Below, in pieces: positions 17,601 to 24,769 of a stretch of 64,000 bases of DNA (positions within the stretch are counted from its first letter, which is position 1; every line of letters starts with the position of its first letter). The stretch is taken from the NCBI RefSeq assembly GCF_020551945.1, contig NZ_JAJBZH010000003.1, positions 311,294-375,293 of the forward strand. The letters run 5' to 3'. The notes beneath the pieces are model-generated. The model made no database searches. It saw only the letters and a list, made by a program, of their open reading frames with translations, and had not been told where the DNA came from. This stretch comes from Cellulosimicrobium marinum. Its GTDB lineage: Bacteria > Actinomycetota > Actinomycetes > Actinomycetales > Cellulomonadaceae. The translations under genes and the position numbers were made by a program.

Positions 17601-18101
17601 GACGCCGACGCGCAGCCCGTGGTCCGCGACGAGCGAGGCGGCGTAGGCGTTGTACGTCGCGACGGTGGGCCGGTCGAGGAGGGACAGCGCGGACGCCGCG
17701 GTGCCGCGCGCCCGCGCGAGCTGGGCGAGACGGACCTGCACGCGCTCGGCGAGCTCGCCCGCGGCCTTGCGCGTGAACGTCAGGCCGAGCACCGCGTCGG
17801 GCGCCACGAGCCCGTTGGCGATGAGCCACACGACGCGCGCGGCCATCGTCTCCGTCTTGCCCGACCCGGCGCCCGCGACGACGAGCGCGGGCTCGAGCGG
17901 CGCCTCGATGACGGCGACCTGCTCCGTCGTGGGCCGCGGGCGTCCCAGGAGGTCCGCGATCTGCGTCGCGGAAAGCCGGGGCGTCCCGGTGCCGGGTGCC
18001 CCACGCTCCCCCGCGGCACCGTCCCCGGCGGTGCCGGGCGACGCGACCGCGACCGGCCGCGGCCGCGGTGTCTCCGGCAGCTCGAACAGCTCCCCGCTCA
18101 T
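14631..18101 (-). CDS. adnB: AdnB-like helicase-nuclease subunit
   Basis: A 1,156-residue UvrD-type helicase fused to a C-terminal RecB-type nuclease, one subunit of the AdnAB motor-nuclease that resects double-strand breaks. Walker A GAGSGKT lies near residue 77, motif II LLDEYQDTSHAQ near 315, motif III HQSIYGWRGA follows, and GLEWDVVAVPGLVDGVFP plus RRLAYVAFTRAR are the late motifs. The nuclease core is VVVDWKTGRAP near 1087 with an upstream Asp. The motor looks intact, consistent with the lead motor role of AdnB. Its ATG overlaps the adnA stop (ATGA), indicating translational coupling. Confidence 0.9.
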   Translation of the reverse strand: MSGELFELPETPRPRPVAVASPGTAGDGAAGERGAPGTGTPRLSATQIADLLGRPRPTTEQVAVIEAPLEPALVVAGAGSGKTETMAARVVWLIANGLVAPDAVLGLTFTRKAAGELAERVQVRLAQLARARGTAASALSLLDRPTVATYNAYAASLVADHGLRVGVEPGARLLGEAQQWQLASEVVESWDDDLGTDRAVSTVVAAVLGLSGALGEHLLEPDAARERLADIVATLDGLPLGPRQRARTKEVTKLVGDVAERVRLLDVVAEYRRRKRATDSLDFGDQVALAARLAREVPVVGTTERSRYRVVLLDEYQDTSHAQVELLAGLFGDGHPVTAVGDPHQSIYGWRGASAGGLARFPERFHHRDGGRSAVHLLSTSWRNDAAVLDAANVTSAPLREPGTGTSVVVPPLALRQDAGPGVVRAHVATTAEEEAAAVAELVASRWRPAGAPGGRVTAAVLCRKRSQFPAIEVALRRRGLPVEVVGLGGLLTTPEIVDVVSLLEAVHDPSRGDALVRLLTGPRVNLGAADLHALGSHAADLARRDGGPSGRPHGAASAVVEGDVVDHRSVVDALDDLPEPGAAATDGRVLSPAARNRLGVLAGTLRALRSLTYLSLPELVVEAERALGLDVEAVTTASLLAPGRVVDPDAVSDRAREHLDAFRDVAATFAQTADVATLGAFLAWLGVAASRENGLDLPVREPDPDAVQVVTAHAAKGLEWDVVAVPGLVDGVFPTVARSASGTRADSGWLTDVSQLPYPLRGDAADLPAFRYDLAGDTKDLVARRDEFRQACGEHLLAEERRLAYVAFTRARHELFLSASWWQTGSTPRALSPFLLELVEAGAVRTDGWAAPPEAGATNPLEDVEVTATWPAPDDAAPGSARAVLRATAERVGRAAAERAAARVGTSVADDTGGPALLTAPEGHLHDEDGRDLVATARVLLAERADRTGGAVALPPHLSASGLVRLASDREEFALHLRRPVPSEPTVHARRGTSFHLWAERYFTSASLLDVEDLPGADDSGLDPDLDLDALRRRFLASSWAARTPLAVEVDVETPVGGTVLRSRIDAVFPELPQDAGGADDAVVVVDWKTGRAPSDPTARRHREVQLAVYRLAWSRWSGLPLEKVNAAFYHVASDETVRPERLLDEAEIEALLRG

Positions 18102-21100
18102 GCGACGACCTTCCGTCCCTCGGGCTGCACCGGGCAGGACCGCCGCACGGGGCACACCTCGCACAGACCGTTCTGCCGCGCCGTGAAGGTCGCCGCGGAC
18201 ATCGTCCCGGCGGCGTCCTCGACGACGTCGCGCGCCCAGCTCGACCCGTCCGGCCCGGGGTCGAGGGCCGGCTGCGCGACGACCGCGTGGCCCACGTGGG
18301 TGCTCCCGACGTAGACCAGCTGGGCGCCGGCGCTGCGCGTGCCCTCCGGCAGGTCGAGACCGCCCTCCTCGACGGCGAGCTGGTACGCGCCGAGCTGCGG
18401 GTGCTCCGCCCCCTCGGCCTTCGTGGCCGTGCGCCGGCCCGTCTTGAGGTCGACGACGCGCACCGCGCCGTCCCCGGCGTCCTCGACCCGGTCGATCGTC
18501 CCGCGCAGGCGGGCGCGCCCGACCGTGACGTCGAACGACGGCTCGACGAGCAGCGCCTCGCCCGCCCCGGCAAGGTACTCCGCGAGCTTGACGACCATCC
18601 GGTCGGCGCGCCGCCGCAGCTGGCGCGAGGGCCACCCGTCGGGCAGCGCGAGCTCCGGCCAGCGCCGGTCGAGCTCCGCGCGCAGCTGCGCGAGCGAGCC
18701 GCCGGGGGCCGACTCGGCGATGGAGTGCACGAGCGTGCCGAGGTTCTGGTGCGCGGCGTCGGGGGCCGTGCCGCCCGCCGCCTCGAGCGACCACCGCAGC
18801 GGGCAGGTGGTGGCCGTCTCCACCTTCGACGGCGACACCGTGACGGTCTCCTCGGGGGCGCGCAGCGGCGTCGTGCTCGACACGCCGGCGACGCCGTACC
18901 AGGACTCCGGCCGCGCCTCGCGCACGTCGAGCGCGGCGAGGTCCGCGAGCAGGGCCGCCGCGGCCGTGGCCGCCGGGTCCTCGGTGTGCGTCGGCGCCGC
19001 GGAGGCGGGAGCAGCACCGGGTCCGGCCGTCGTGGGAGCCGAGCGCGCGGCGTCGGCGACGAGCACGGACCGGGCGGCGGCGACCACGCCGCGCAGGTCG
19101 AGCGGCGCGCCGACCCGCACACGACGGCGCACCCCGGCGGGAGCGCCGGACAGGCCGGACCCGCCGCCCGGCACGCCGTCGGGGTCCGGGTCCGGGCAGC
19201 CCGGCCCGTCCTGCGGTGGGACGACGAGGTCGCAGAACACCGACGGCACGTCCTCGGTGTCCTCCACGGCGGTGACGACGAGCCGGCGCGTCGCGCGCGA
19301 CGTCGCCACGACGAACGCGCGCAGCTCGTCGGCGAGCACCTGCGCCCGCGCCTGCGGACCGACGCCGCGCGCGTCGTCGGTCCGGCCGGCGAGCAGCTCG
19401 ACGAGCGCCTGGGAGCCCAGGAGCGAGTCGCGCAGGCGCAGGTCCGGCCAGACGCCGTCCTGGACGCCCGCGACGACGACGACGTCCCACTCCCCGCCCG
19501 CGGCGCCCGCCGGGGTGAGCGCCGCGACCGCCCCGGCGCCGCTCGCCCGCGCGGCGAGCGAGTCCGCGGGCAGGTCCTGGGACGCGAGGTAGTCGACGAA
19601 CGCGGCGACCGGCGCACCGGGCATGCGGTCCACGAAGGTCTCCGCCGCCCGGAACAGCGCGAGCACGGCGTCCAGGTCGCGGTCGGCGCGCGCACCCGCG
19701 GGACCGCCGTCGAGCGCGGCACCGCGCCACCGCTCGGCCAGCCCGGTCGCGGCCCACACCGCCCAGAGCACCGTCTGCGCGGTCGCGCCCCGCTCGCCCG
19801 CCGCCTCCCGGCCGGCCGCGAGCGCGCGGGCGACCGCGACCGGCCCGCGACGCACCGTCGCGGGCAGCGTCGCCGCCCGCGCGGGGTCCGCGAGCACCTC
19901 GACGAGCAGCGCGTCGGAGGACCGGCCGCCGCCGCCGTCGAGCTCCTCGGCGCGCAGGGCGCGGCGCAGCCTGCGCAGCGTCACCACGTCGAGGCCACCG
20001 AGCGGGGACGTGAGCAGCAGCGCCGCCGTCGCCGGGTCGAGAGCGTCCTCGTCGGGCTCCGCGACGCTCACGCGGACCGCGGCGAGCAGGGGCGCGACCG
20101 CCGGCTCGTCCCGCAGCGGGACGTCCGAGCCCAGGAGCGTCACCGGCACCGAGGCGGCGACGAGCTCGCGCCGCAGCGCGGCCAGCCGCCCCCCGGACCG
20201 CGACACGACCGCCATCCGCTGCCACGGCGTCCCGTGCAGGAGGTGCTCCGCCCGCAGCTCGCGGGCCACGTACGCCGCCTCCTGCGCCGGTCCCGCGAGC
20301 ACGGCGACCTCGACGGCCGGGGCGTCGCCGTCCCGCCCGGCGCCCGGGGCGGGGACGTCCTCGGCGTCGCCGGGGCGCGCGGCCGCACCGCGGTGCACCG
20401 CACCGGACAGCGTCCCGACCTGCTGGGAGACCCGCCGCGTGACGTCCCGCAGCGCCGCGGGCTGGCGCCACGCCGTCCCGAGCACGGCGACGCGCGCGTC
20501 GAGCTCGCCCCGACCCGGTGCACCCCGGCGGCGCGGGGCCGACGCCCGCCCGACGAGCCCGGGGCTCGCCCCCCGGAACCCCTGGACCGCGGAGTCCGGG
20601 TCGGCGAGCAGCACGAGCCGGGCGCCGTCGTCGGCAAGCACCTGCAGGAGGCGCGCCGTCGCGACCGTCGCCTCCTGGTAGTCGTCCACGACGACGAGGT
20701 CCCACCCGGGCCGCGGCACGTGCGGCACCTCGTCGGTCCACGCGAGGAGCGCCTCCGCGGCCTCGTCGACGACGACCGCCGGGTCGAGGCGCGCCCCGGC
20801 GTCCGGTGTGCTGCCGCGCAGGGCGGTGACGTCGAGGTACTCCCCGTACAGGGCGGCGCCCAGCAGCCACTCCGGCCGCTCGTGCCGGCGCCCGAGGTCC
20901 TCGAGGTCACCCGGCGTCAGACCACGCTCCGCGGCGCGCATGAGCAGGTCCCGCAGCTCCTGCCGCAGCCCGCGCAGGCCCAGGACCTCGGCGGGAAGAC
21001 CGGGCGGAAGCTCCAGCCGCGCACCGCCCTCCGCGGCGTGCCCCTCCAGCAGCTCGGCGAGCACGAGGTCCTGCTCGGGCCCCGAGACGAGGGTCGGGGC

Positions 21101-21466
21101 GGGCTCCCCGAGTGCCGCCGCGCGCTCGCGCAGGACGGCGAACGCCGCCGACGCTGCCGTGCGGACCATGGGCGCGCCGACCGTCCGGCGCGCACGCGCC
21201 GACAGGCGGTCCCGTGCCGCCGCGGCGGCACGGCGCGACGCCGCGAGCAGGAGCACCCGGCCCGGGTCCGTCCCGCCGTCGAGGGCCGCGAGCACGACCT
21301 CCTGCGCGACGAGCGACTTGCCCGTGCCCGGAGCGCCGACGACGAGCGTCGCGCCGGGGTGCGACGCCGCCTCCACCGCGGCCCGCTGCGCGTCGTCGAG
21401 CACGACCGGGGCCTCGGTGTCGAGAGCCGGCACGACGAGACGGGGGGCAGCGGTCCGGAGCACCAC
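18098..21466 (-). CDS. adnA: AdnA-like helicase-nuclease subunit
   Basis: A 1,122-residue partner of AdnB. Walker A GAPGTGKS lies near residue 44; motif II is VVVDDYQEATVA near 260, with Asp-Asp instead of Asp-Glu, so this motor may be weaker. The C-terminal nuclease has SPSKVETATTCPLRWSLEA, VRVVDLKTGR near 1005 and CEVCPVRRSC near 1105; the Cys of TTCPLRW plus the last three match the four ligands of an AddB-type iron-sulfur cluster. The start is uncertain: tandem GTG codons at 21466 and 21463 without a good Shine-Dalgarno. The gene is 53 bp after the DUF3152 gene and overlaps adnB by 4 bases. Confidence 0.88.
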   Translation of the reverse strand: MVLRTAAPRLVVPALDTEAPVVLDDAQRAAVEAASHPGATLVVGAPGTGKSLVAQEVVLAALDGGTDPGRVLLLAASRRAAAAARDRLSARARRTVGAPMVRTAASAAFAVLRERAAALGEPAPTLVSGPEQDLVLAELLEGHAAEGGARLELPPGLPAEVLGLRGLRQELRDLLMRAAERGLTPGDLEDLGRRHERPEWLLGAALYGEYLDVTALRGSTPDAGARLDPAVVVDEAAEALLAWTDEVPHVPRPGWDLVVVDDYQEATVATARLLQVLADDGARLVLLADPDSAVQGFRGASPGLVGRASAPRRRGAPGRGELDARVAVLGTAWRQPAALRDVTRRVSQQVGTLSGAVHRGAAARPGDAEDVPAPGAGRDGDAPAVEVAVLAGPAQEAAYVARELRAEHLLHGTPWQRMAVVSRSGGRLAALRRELVAASVPVTLLGSDVPLRDEPAVAPLLAAVRVSVAEPDEDALDPATAALLLTSPLGGLDVVTLRRLRRALRAEELDGGGGRSSDALLVEVLADPARAATLPATVRRGPVAVARALAAGREAAGERGATAQTVLWAVWAATGLAERWRGAALDGGPAGARADRDLDAVLALFRAAETFVDRMPGAPVAAFVDYLASQDLPADSLAARASGAGAVAALTPAGAAGGEWDVVVVAGVQDGVWPDLRLRDSLLGSQALVELLAGRTDDARGVGPQARAQVLADELRAFVVATSRATRRLVVTAVEDTEDVPSVFCDLVVPPQDGPGCPDPDPDGVPGGGSGLSGAPAGVRRRVRVGAPLDLRGVVAAARSVLVADAARSAPTTAGPGAAPASAAPTHTEDPAATAAAALLADLAALDVREARPESWYGVAGVSSTTPLRAPEETVTVSPSKVETATTCPLRWSLEAAGGTAPDAAHQNLGTLVHSIAESAPGGSLAQLRAELDRRWPELALPDGWPSRQLRRRADRMVVKLAEYLAGAGEALLVEPSFDVTVGRARLRGTIDRVEDAGDGAVRVVDLKTGRRTATKAEGAEHPQLGAYQLAVEEGGLDLPEGTRSAGAQLVYVGSTHVGHAVVAQPALDPGPDGSSWARDVVEDAAGTMSAATFTARQNGLCEVCPVRRSCPVQPEGRKVVA

Positions 21467-21519
21467 GTGATCGAACCACGGGCCACCGACACGGGTCGGG
21501 CGGCGCCCGGCGACGGACC

Positions 21520-22497
21520 CTAGGGCGCCGGCCAGCCGTTGGGCAGGCAGCCCTCGGTGCTGATCGACTGCTGCACCATCACCGGAGCGACCTCGCCCTC
21601 CCCCGGGCACGACTCGTGCCCGTGCCCCAGCACGTGGCCCACCTCGTGGTTGACGAGGTACTGCCGGTAGGTCGCGACGTCGTCGCCGAAGTCCGGCGCG
21701 CCGAGGACCCAGCGCTCGAAGTTGAGGACGGCGACGCCGGTCGCCGCATTGCCGCACGAGTACGTCCCCTCGGTCTGCAGCGGCGCGCAGAGCCGGTCCG
21801 TCGTCGCGGGGCTGGCGAGCACGACCCGGATCGACGGCTCGTCGCCCCCCGTCCGGGAGAAGGTCACGCCGTCCGTCGCGCCCCAGCCGCGCGCGTCGTT
21901 GAGCGTGGTGAGCACGGCCTCCGCGAGGACCTCGCCGTCGACGGGCAGCCCGTCCTCGACCTCGACGCGCACCGAGCGCACCGTGCCCTCGCCCGGCGCG
22001 TCCACCTCGCCCGGCACCGGTACGAGGACGCCCCCCAGGTCCGGCTCGACCTCGGTCCCGAGGAGGCCCGAGCCCGGTTCCGCGACGGGCTCTGCCGGGG
22101 CCGGTGCGGGCGTCGGCGGCACCTCGGGCGCCGTCGGGACGGGCACCGGGGGCTCGACCGGCTCCGGAGGGCGGACCGGGGCGAGCGGCGCGAGGGCGTC
22201 GGGCAGGGGGAGCGCCCCGACGGCCGAGCGCGTCTCCTCGCTGCGGCTCGTGACGCGCGGTCCGGCGTCGCGCGCGTCCACGCGCGACGCGGGCGCGGCC
22301 TCCTCGACGGTGGGGTCCGGCTCCGCGGCGACGGGAGCGGGCGTCGGCACCGTGCTGCCGGGGACCTCGACGACCTCCGCGGTCGCCGCACCGGCGCCGA
22401 ACCCGAGACCCAGGCTGGCCACCACGGCGACGAAGGGCGGCCACCCGGTCCGGACGACGTCGCGCGGGCGGTGGGTCGGGACGGCAGGGTCGGGCAC
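21520..22497 (-). CDS. DUF3152 zinc-metalloprotease-like exported protein
   Basis: A 325-residue protein with an N-terminal hydrophobic segment (VAVVASLGLGFGAGAATAE) that should act as a signal or anchor, a Pro/Glu/Ala/Val-rich linker (about 45-180) and a C-terminal DUF3152 domain. The domain contains NHEVGHVLGHGHESC, an HExxHxxxxxH zinc motif, and two or three likely disulfide cysteines. It is the counterpart of Rv3207c (from memory). A GTG at 22497 is the likely start. It is divergent from the TetR gene and precedes adnAB. Substrate unknown. Confidence 0.88.
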   Translation of the reverse strand: MPDPAVPTHRPRDVVRTGWPPFVAVVASLGLGFGAGAATAEVVEVPGSTVPTPAPVAAEPDPTVEEAAPASRVDARDAGPRVTSRSEETRSAVGALPLPDALAPLAPVRPPEPVEPPVPVPTAPEVPPTPAPAPAEPVAEPGSGLLGTEVEPDLGGVLVPVPGEVDAPGEGTVRSVRVEVEDGLPVDGEVLAEAVLTTLNDARGWGATDGVTFSRTGGDEPSIRVVLASPATTDRLCAPLQTEGTYSCGNAATGVAVLNFERWVLGAPDFGDDVATYRQYLVNHEVGHVLGHGHESCPGEGEVAPVMVQQSISTEGCLPNGWPAP

Positions 22498-22563
22498 GCG
22501 CCCATCGTCCCACTCCTCGACGCGGCGGTCGACCACGGCCGCGGTGCCCGTATCCTCGGCGCC

Positions 22564-23280
22564 ATGGCGGACGGCACGGCCCCCGGAACCCGCGCGGTCG
22601 ACGCGGGGCCGGTCCGCACGCGCATGCCGCGGACGGAGCGCCGCGCGCAGCTCCTCGCGATCGGCGAAGAGCTCTTCGCGACGGACGGCTACCACCACAT
22701 CTCCATGGACGACATCGCCGACCGCGCGGGCGTCGGCAAGCCGGTCCTGTACCGGCACTTCCCGTCCAAGCTCGACCTCTACCTCGCGATCGTCGACGAG
22801 CAGGGCGAGCGGCTCGTGCGGTCGGTGCAGGCCGTCCTCGACCCGTTCCGCGACCCCGCGCCCGGCACCGGGCCCGAGGACCTCGACGCGCTCGCCGTGG
22901 ACGGGCTCGCCGTGCTCGAGGGGATCGTGCGCGCCTACGTCGCGTACGCGCGCACAGCCGGCCGCAGCGCCGCGCTCCTCTTCGAGTCCGACGTCATGCG
23001 CGACCCGGCGGTGCGCGCCCGCGTGCTCGCGCCCGACACGCGGATCGCGGGGGCGTTCGCGGACGTCCTGGGCCGCATCACCGACCTCGACCCCGCCGAG
23101 GCGCTCGTCGTCGCCCGCACCTGCACCGCCGTCGGGCGGGCCGCCGCCACGGAGGCGGTGCGACCCGACGGGACCACGACGGCGGACGACGTCGTGCGCC
23201 TCGTGCCCCGCCTCGTGTGGCGCGGCGTCCACGGGATGCTGCGTCGCCCGTCGGCGGGCGCGCCCGCCGACGGAATCTGA
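22564..23280 (+). CDS. TetR family transcriptional regulator
   Basis: A 238-residue repressor. The N-terminal helix-turn-helix is canonical (ISMDDIADRAGVGKPVLYRH, then FPSKLDLYLAIVD), followed by a ligand/dimer domain of the TetR_C type. The position matches Rv3208 in mycobacteria (recalled). A TATCCT box at 22551-22556 ends 7 nt before the ATG and there is no Shine-Dalgarno, so the message is probably leaderless. Targets could include the divergent DUF3152 gene, but no clear operator palindrome was found in the 66-bp gap. Ligand unknown. Confidence 0.92.
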   Translation: MADGTAPGTRAVDAGPVRTRMPRTERRAQLLAIGEELFATDGYHHISMDDIADRAGVGKPVLYRHFPSKLDLYLAIVDEQGERLVRSVQAVLDPFRDPAPGTGPEDLDALAVDGLAVLEGIVRAYVAYARTAGRSAALLFESDVMRDPAVRARVLAPDTRIAGAFADVLGRITDLDPAEALVVARTCTAVGRAAATEAVRPDGTTTADDVVRLVPRLVWRGVHGMLRRPSAGAPADGI

Positions 23281-23362
23281 CTACTATCGACGACGTCGCG
23301 GCGGGTCCACCGCCCGCGACCCGTCGAACCGCCGCCACCCGCGGCCGCTGTGAGGAGATCCC

Positions 23363-23587
23363 GTGGAAGTCACGATCGGTGTGCAGAACCTGGCCCGCGA
23401 GCTCGTGGTCGACACGGACCAGTCCGCGCAGGACGTCGCCCAGGCCGTCGCGGACGCCCTGGCCGGCGCCCCCGCGCTCGAGCTCACGGACTCGCGCGGA
23501 CGCCGTGTCATCATCCCCTCCGCGTCGCTCGGCTACGTCGAGATCGGCACGGAGGAGCAGCGCAAGGTCGGCTTCGGCTCGCTCTGA
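23363..23587 (+). CDS. DUF3107 small protein (TB9.4-like)
   Basis: A 74-residue protein of family DUF3107, related to mycobacterial TB9.4 (Rv3208A, from memory). The sequence MEVTIGVQNLARELVVDT, the central LELTDSRGRRVIIPSASLGY and the terminal RKVGFGSL are typical. No signal peptide or membrane segment. A GAGGAG ribosome binding site lies 6 nt before the GTG at 23363. It follows the TetR gene by 82 bp and ends in a strong stem-loop. Function unknown. Confidence 0.9.
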   Translation: MEVTIGVQNLARELVVDTDQSAQDVAQAVADALAGAPALELTDSRGRRVIIPSASLGYVEIGTEEQRKVGFGSL

Positions 23588-23598
23588 CCGCCCGGCCC

Positions 23599-23644
23599 GA
23601 CGGCCGCCGCCCGGGACCTCCGCGTCCCCGGGACGGCGGCCGTC
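23599..23644. terminator. Long stem-loop between convergent DUF3107 and ferritin-like genes
   Basis: GACGGCCGCCG (23599-23609) pairs perfectly with CGGCGGCCGTC (23634-23644); an inner CCCGGG/CCCGGG helix extends the stem. There is no T-run, as is usual for terminators in very GC-rich genomes. It could serve the rightward gene and possibly both. Confidence 0.65.
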
Positions 23645-23736
23645 CGCGTTCCCGGACGGTGCTCCCGGCGCCCGAGCCTCGTGACCCCGGGAGCAGAGAC
23701 TCTCGGCCTGGGGGCCGGGGGCTCGGGCGGCGCGTC

Positions 23737-24438
23737 TCAGGCGGCGAGGCCCAGGCGGTCCATGCGCCGCGTGTGCTCGGCCGTGAGGTGCGCGAAGACC
23801 GCCGAGCGCGTCTCGTCCGCGCTCGCGCGCCGGTCGACCCCGCCCTCGGCGATCGCGTCGGCCACGAGACGCTCCAGCGCGGGGTGCTCGGTGAGGACGA
23901 CGCCCACGACGCCGAGCGCCTCGCCGACGAGCCGACGGCCCCACAGGGCAAGGCGCGACGCGAGCACACCGTCGGCGGCGGCGGCTTCAGCGATCACGGG
24001 TGCCGTGCGGTCCGCGGGCGCGTCCTGCGTGAGCGACCCGACGACGACGTCGCGCGAGCGGTCGTCGAGCCCGCCCGCGGTGAGCAGGCAGAAGTCGTCG
24101 GCGACCCCCTGCCCGACGTACCCCTTGAGGATGCCCTCCCACCACGTGCTCGGGCGGGTGCGCGCGTCGAAGTCGTCGAAGAGCCCGTCGAACGTCGCCA
24201 TGCACGACTCGGGGTCGCCACCGAGCTCGGCGACGCGCTCGAGCACCGTGCCCTGCCGCTCCAGCAGGGACGCCGCCATCCGGGACAGGGTCTGCCGCTG
24301 CCGCAGCGTCGGCGCGTGCGCGGCGTCGCCGGCGAGTCGCCCGAAGCTTGCGAGCTCGGTGTAGGCGACGAGACCGAGGAGCTCGATCGCGTCGGCCGTC
24401 GACGTGGACGTCCGGGCGTGCGGGGCGGCGTCGGTCAT
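23737..24438 (-). CDS. Ferritin-like fold protein (MiaE-like)
   Basis: A 233-residue helical protein of the ferritin-like superfamily, corresponding in position to Rv3210c (recalled). Segments such as LLGLVAYTELASFGRLAGDA, QTLSRMAASLLERQ and VFAHLTAEHTRRMDRL carry spaced Glu/His residues compatible with a di-iron four-helix bundle, but a complete EXXH pair is not certain. The ATG at 24438 begins MTDAAPHARTSTSTADAIEL. It is convergent with DUF3107 and divergent from rhlE. Exact substrate unknown; tRNA hydroxylation is only one possibility. Confidence 0.78.
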   Translation of the reverse strand: MTDAAPHARTSTSTADAIELLGLVAYTELASFGRLAGDAAHAPTLRQRQTLSRMAASLLERQGTVLERVAELGGDPESCMATFDGLFDDFDARTRPSTWWEGILKGYVGQGVADDFCLLTAGGLDDRSRDVVVGSLTQDAPADRTAPVIAEAAAADGVLASRLALWGRRLVGEALGVVGVVLTEHPALERLVADAIAEGGVDRRASADETRSAVFAHLTAEHTRRMDRLGLAA

Positions 24439-24459
24439 CCGGCCAGGATAGTGGTGCGG

Positions 24460-24492
24460 CGTGCTTCCACCGTGCTTCCACCGTGCTTCCAC
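24460..24492. repeat. Three 11-bp direct repeats upstream of rhlE
   Basis: CGTGCTTCCAC occurs three times without interruption at 24460, 24471 and 24482. The 11-bp period places each unit about one helical turn apart, just upstream of a TACCAT -10 candidate (24514-24519). This looks like a phased binding site for the promoter of rhlE or of the divergent ferritin-like gene. Confidence 0.85.
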
Positions 24493-24513
24493 CGTGATGG
24501 CCGCGGTGTCCGA

Positions 24514-24769
24514 TACCATGGCCGGGTACATCGGTTGCCCGGTCGTCCCGACCTCACGCGCCCGTCCCGGCCCCGGCCGGCACGCAGGGCGACGCCCGTC
24601 CTCGTGCGGCGACGGCAGGAGCGGCCCCGTCCCACGGGTCCGCGCCACGACATCCACGATCGGCTGCCGGCCACGAAGCGCTCACGACCGAACGGCCCAC
24701 CGGGCCGCGGGACCGTCACGACGGCGGCCCGCCCCGAGGTCGCGTGCGCCGCACGAGACAGAGGCACCA
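24514..24769 (+). other. Predicted long 5' leader of rhlE
   Basis: About 250 nt separate the candidate -10 box (TACCAT, 24514-24519) from the GTG start of rhlE. The rhlE frame stays open across this stretch from ATG 24518, but the translation is Arg/Pro/Gly/Ser-rich without family similarity, so I read it as untranslated leader. Long leaders are common for DEAD-box helicase genes controlled at the RNA level. Apart from GC-rich inverted segments I see no known riboswitch. Confidence 0.45.

Noticed and set aside
14631-20870. A single 2,079-residue protein covering adnB and most of adnA
   Set aside because: The upstream part is an open shadow frame within adnA; the ATGA overlap at 18098-18101 marks the true adnB start.
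24518-24769. An N-terminal extension of RhlE from ATG 24518
   Set aside because: The frame is open but the extra residues are low-complexity and unlike the family; GTG 24770 with AGAGG fits the usual start.
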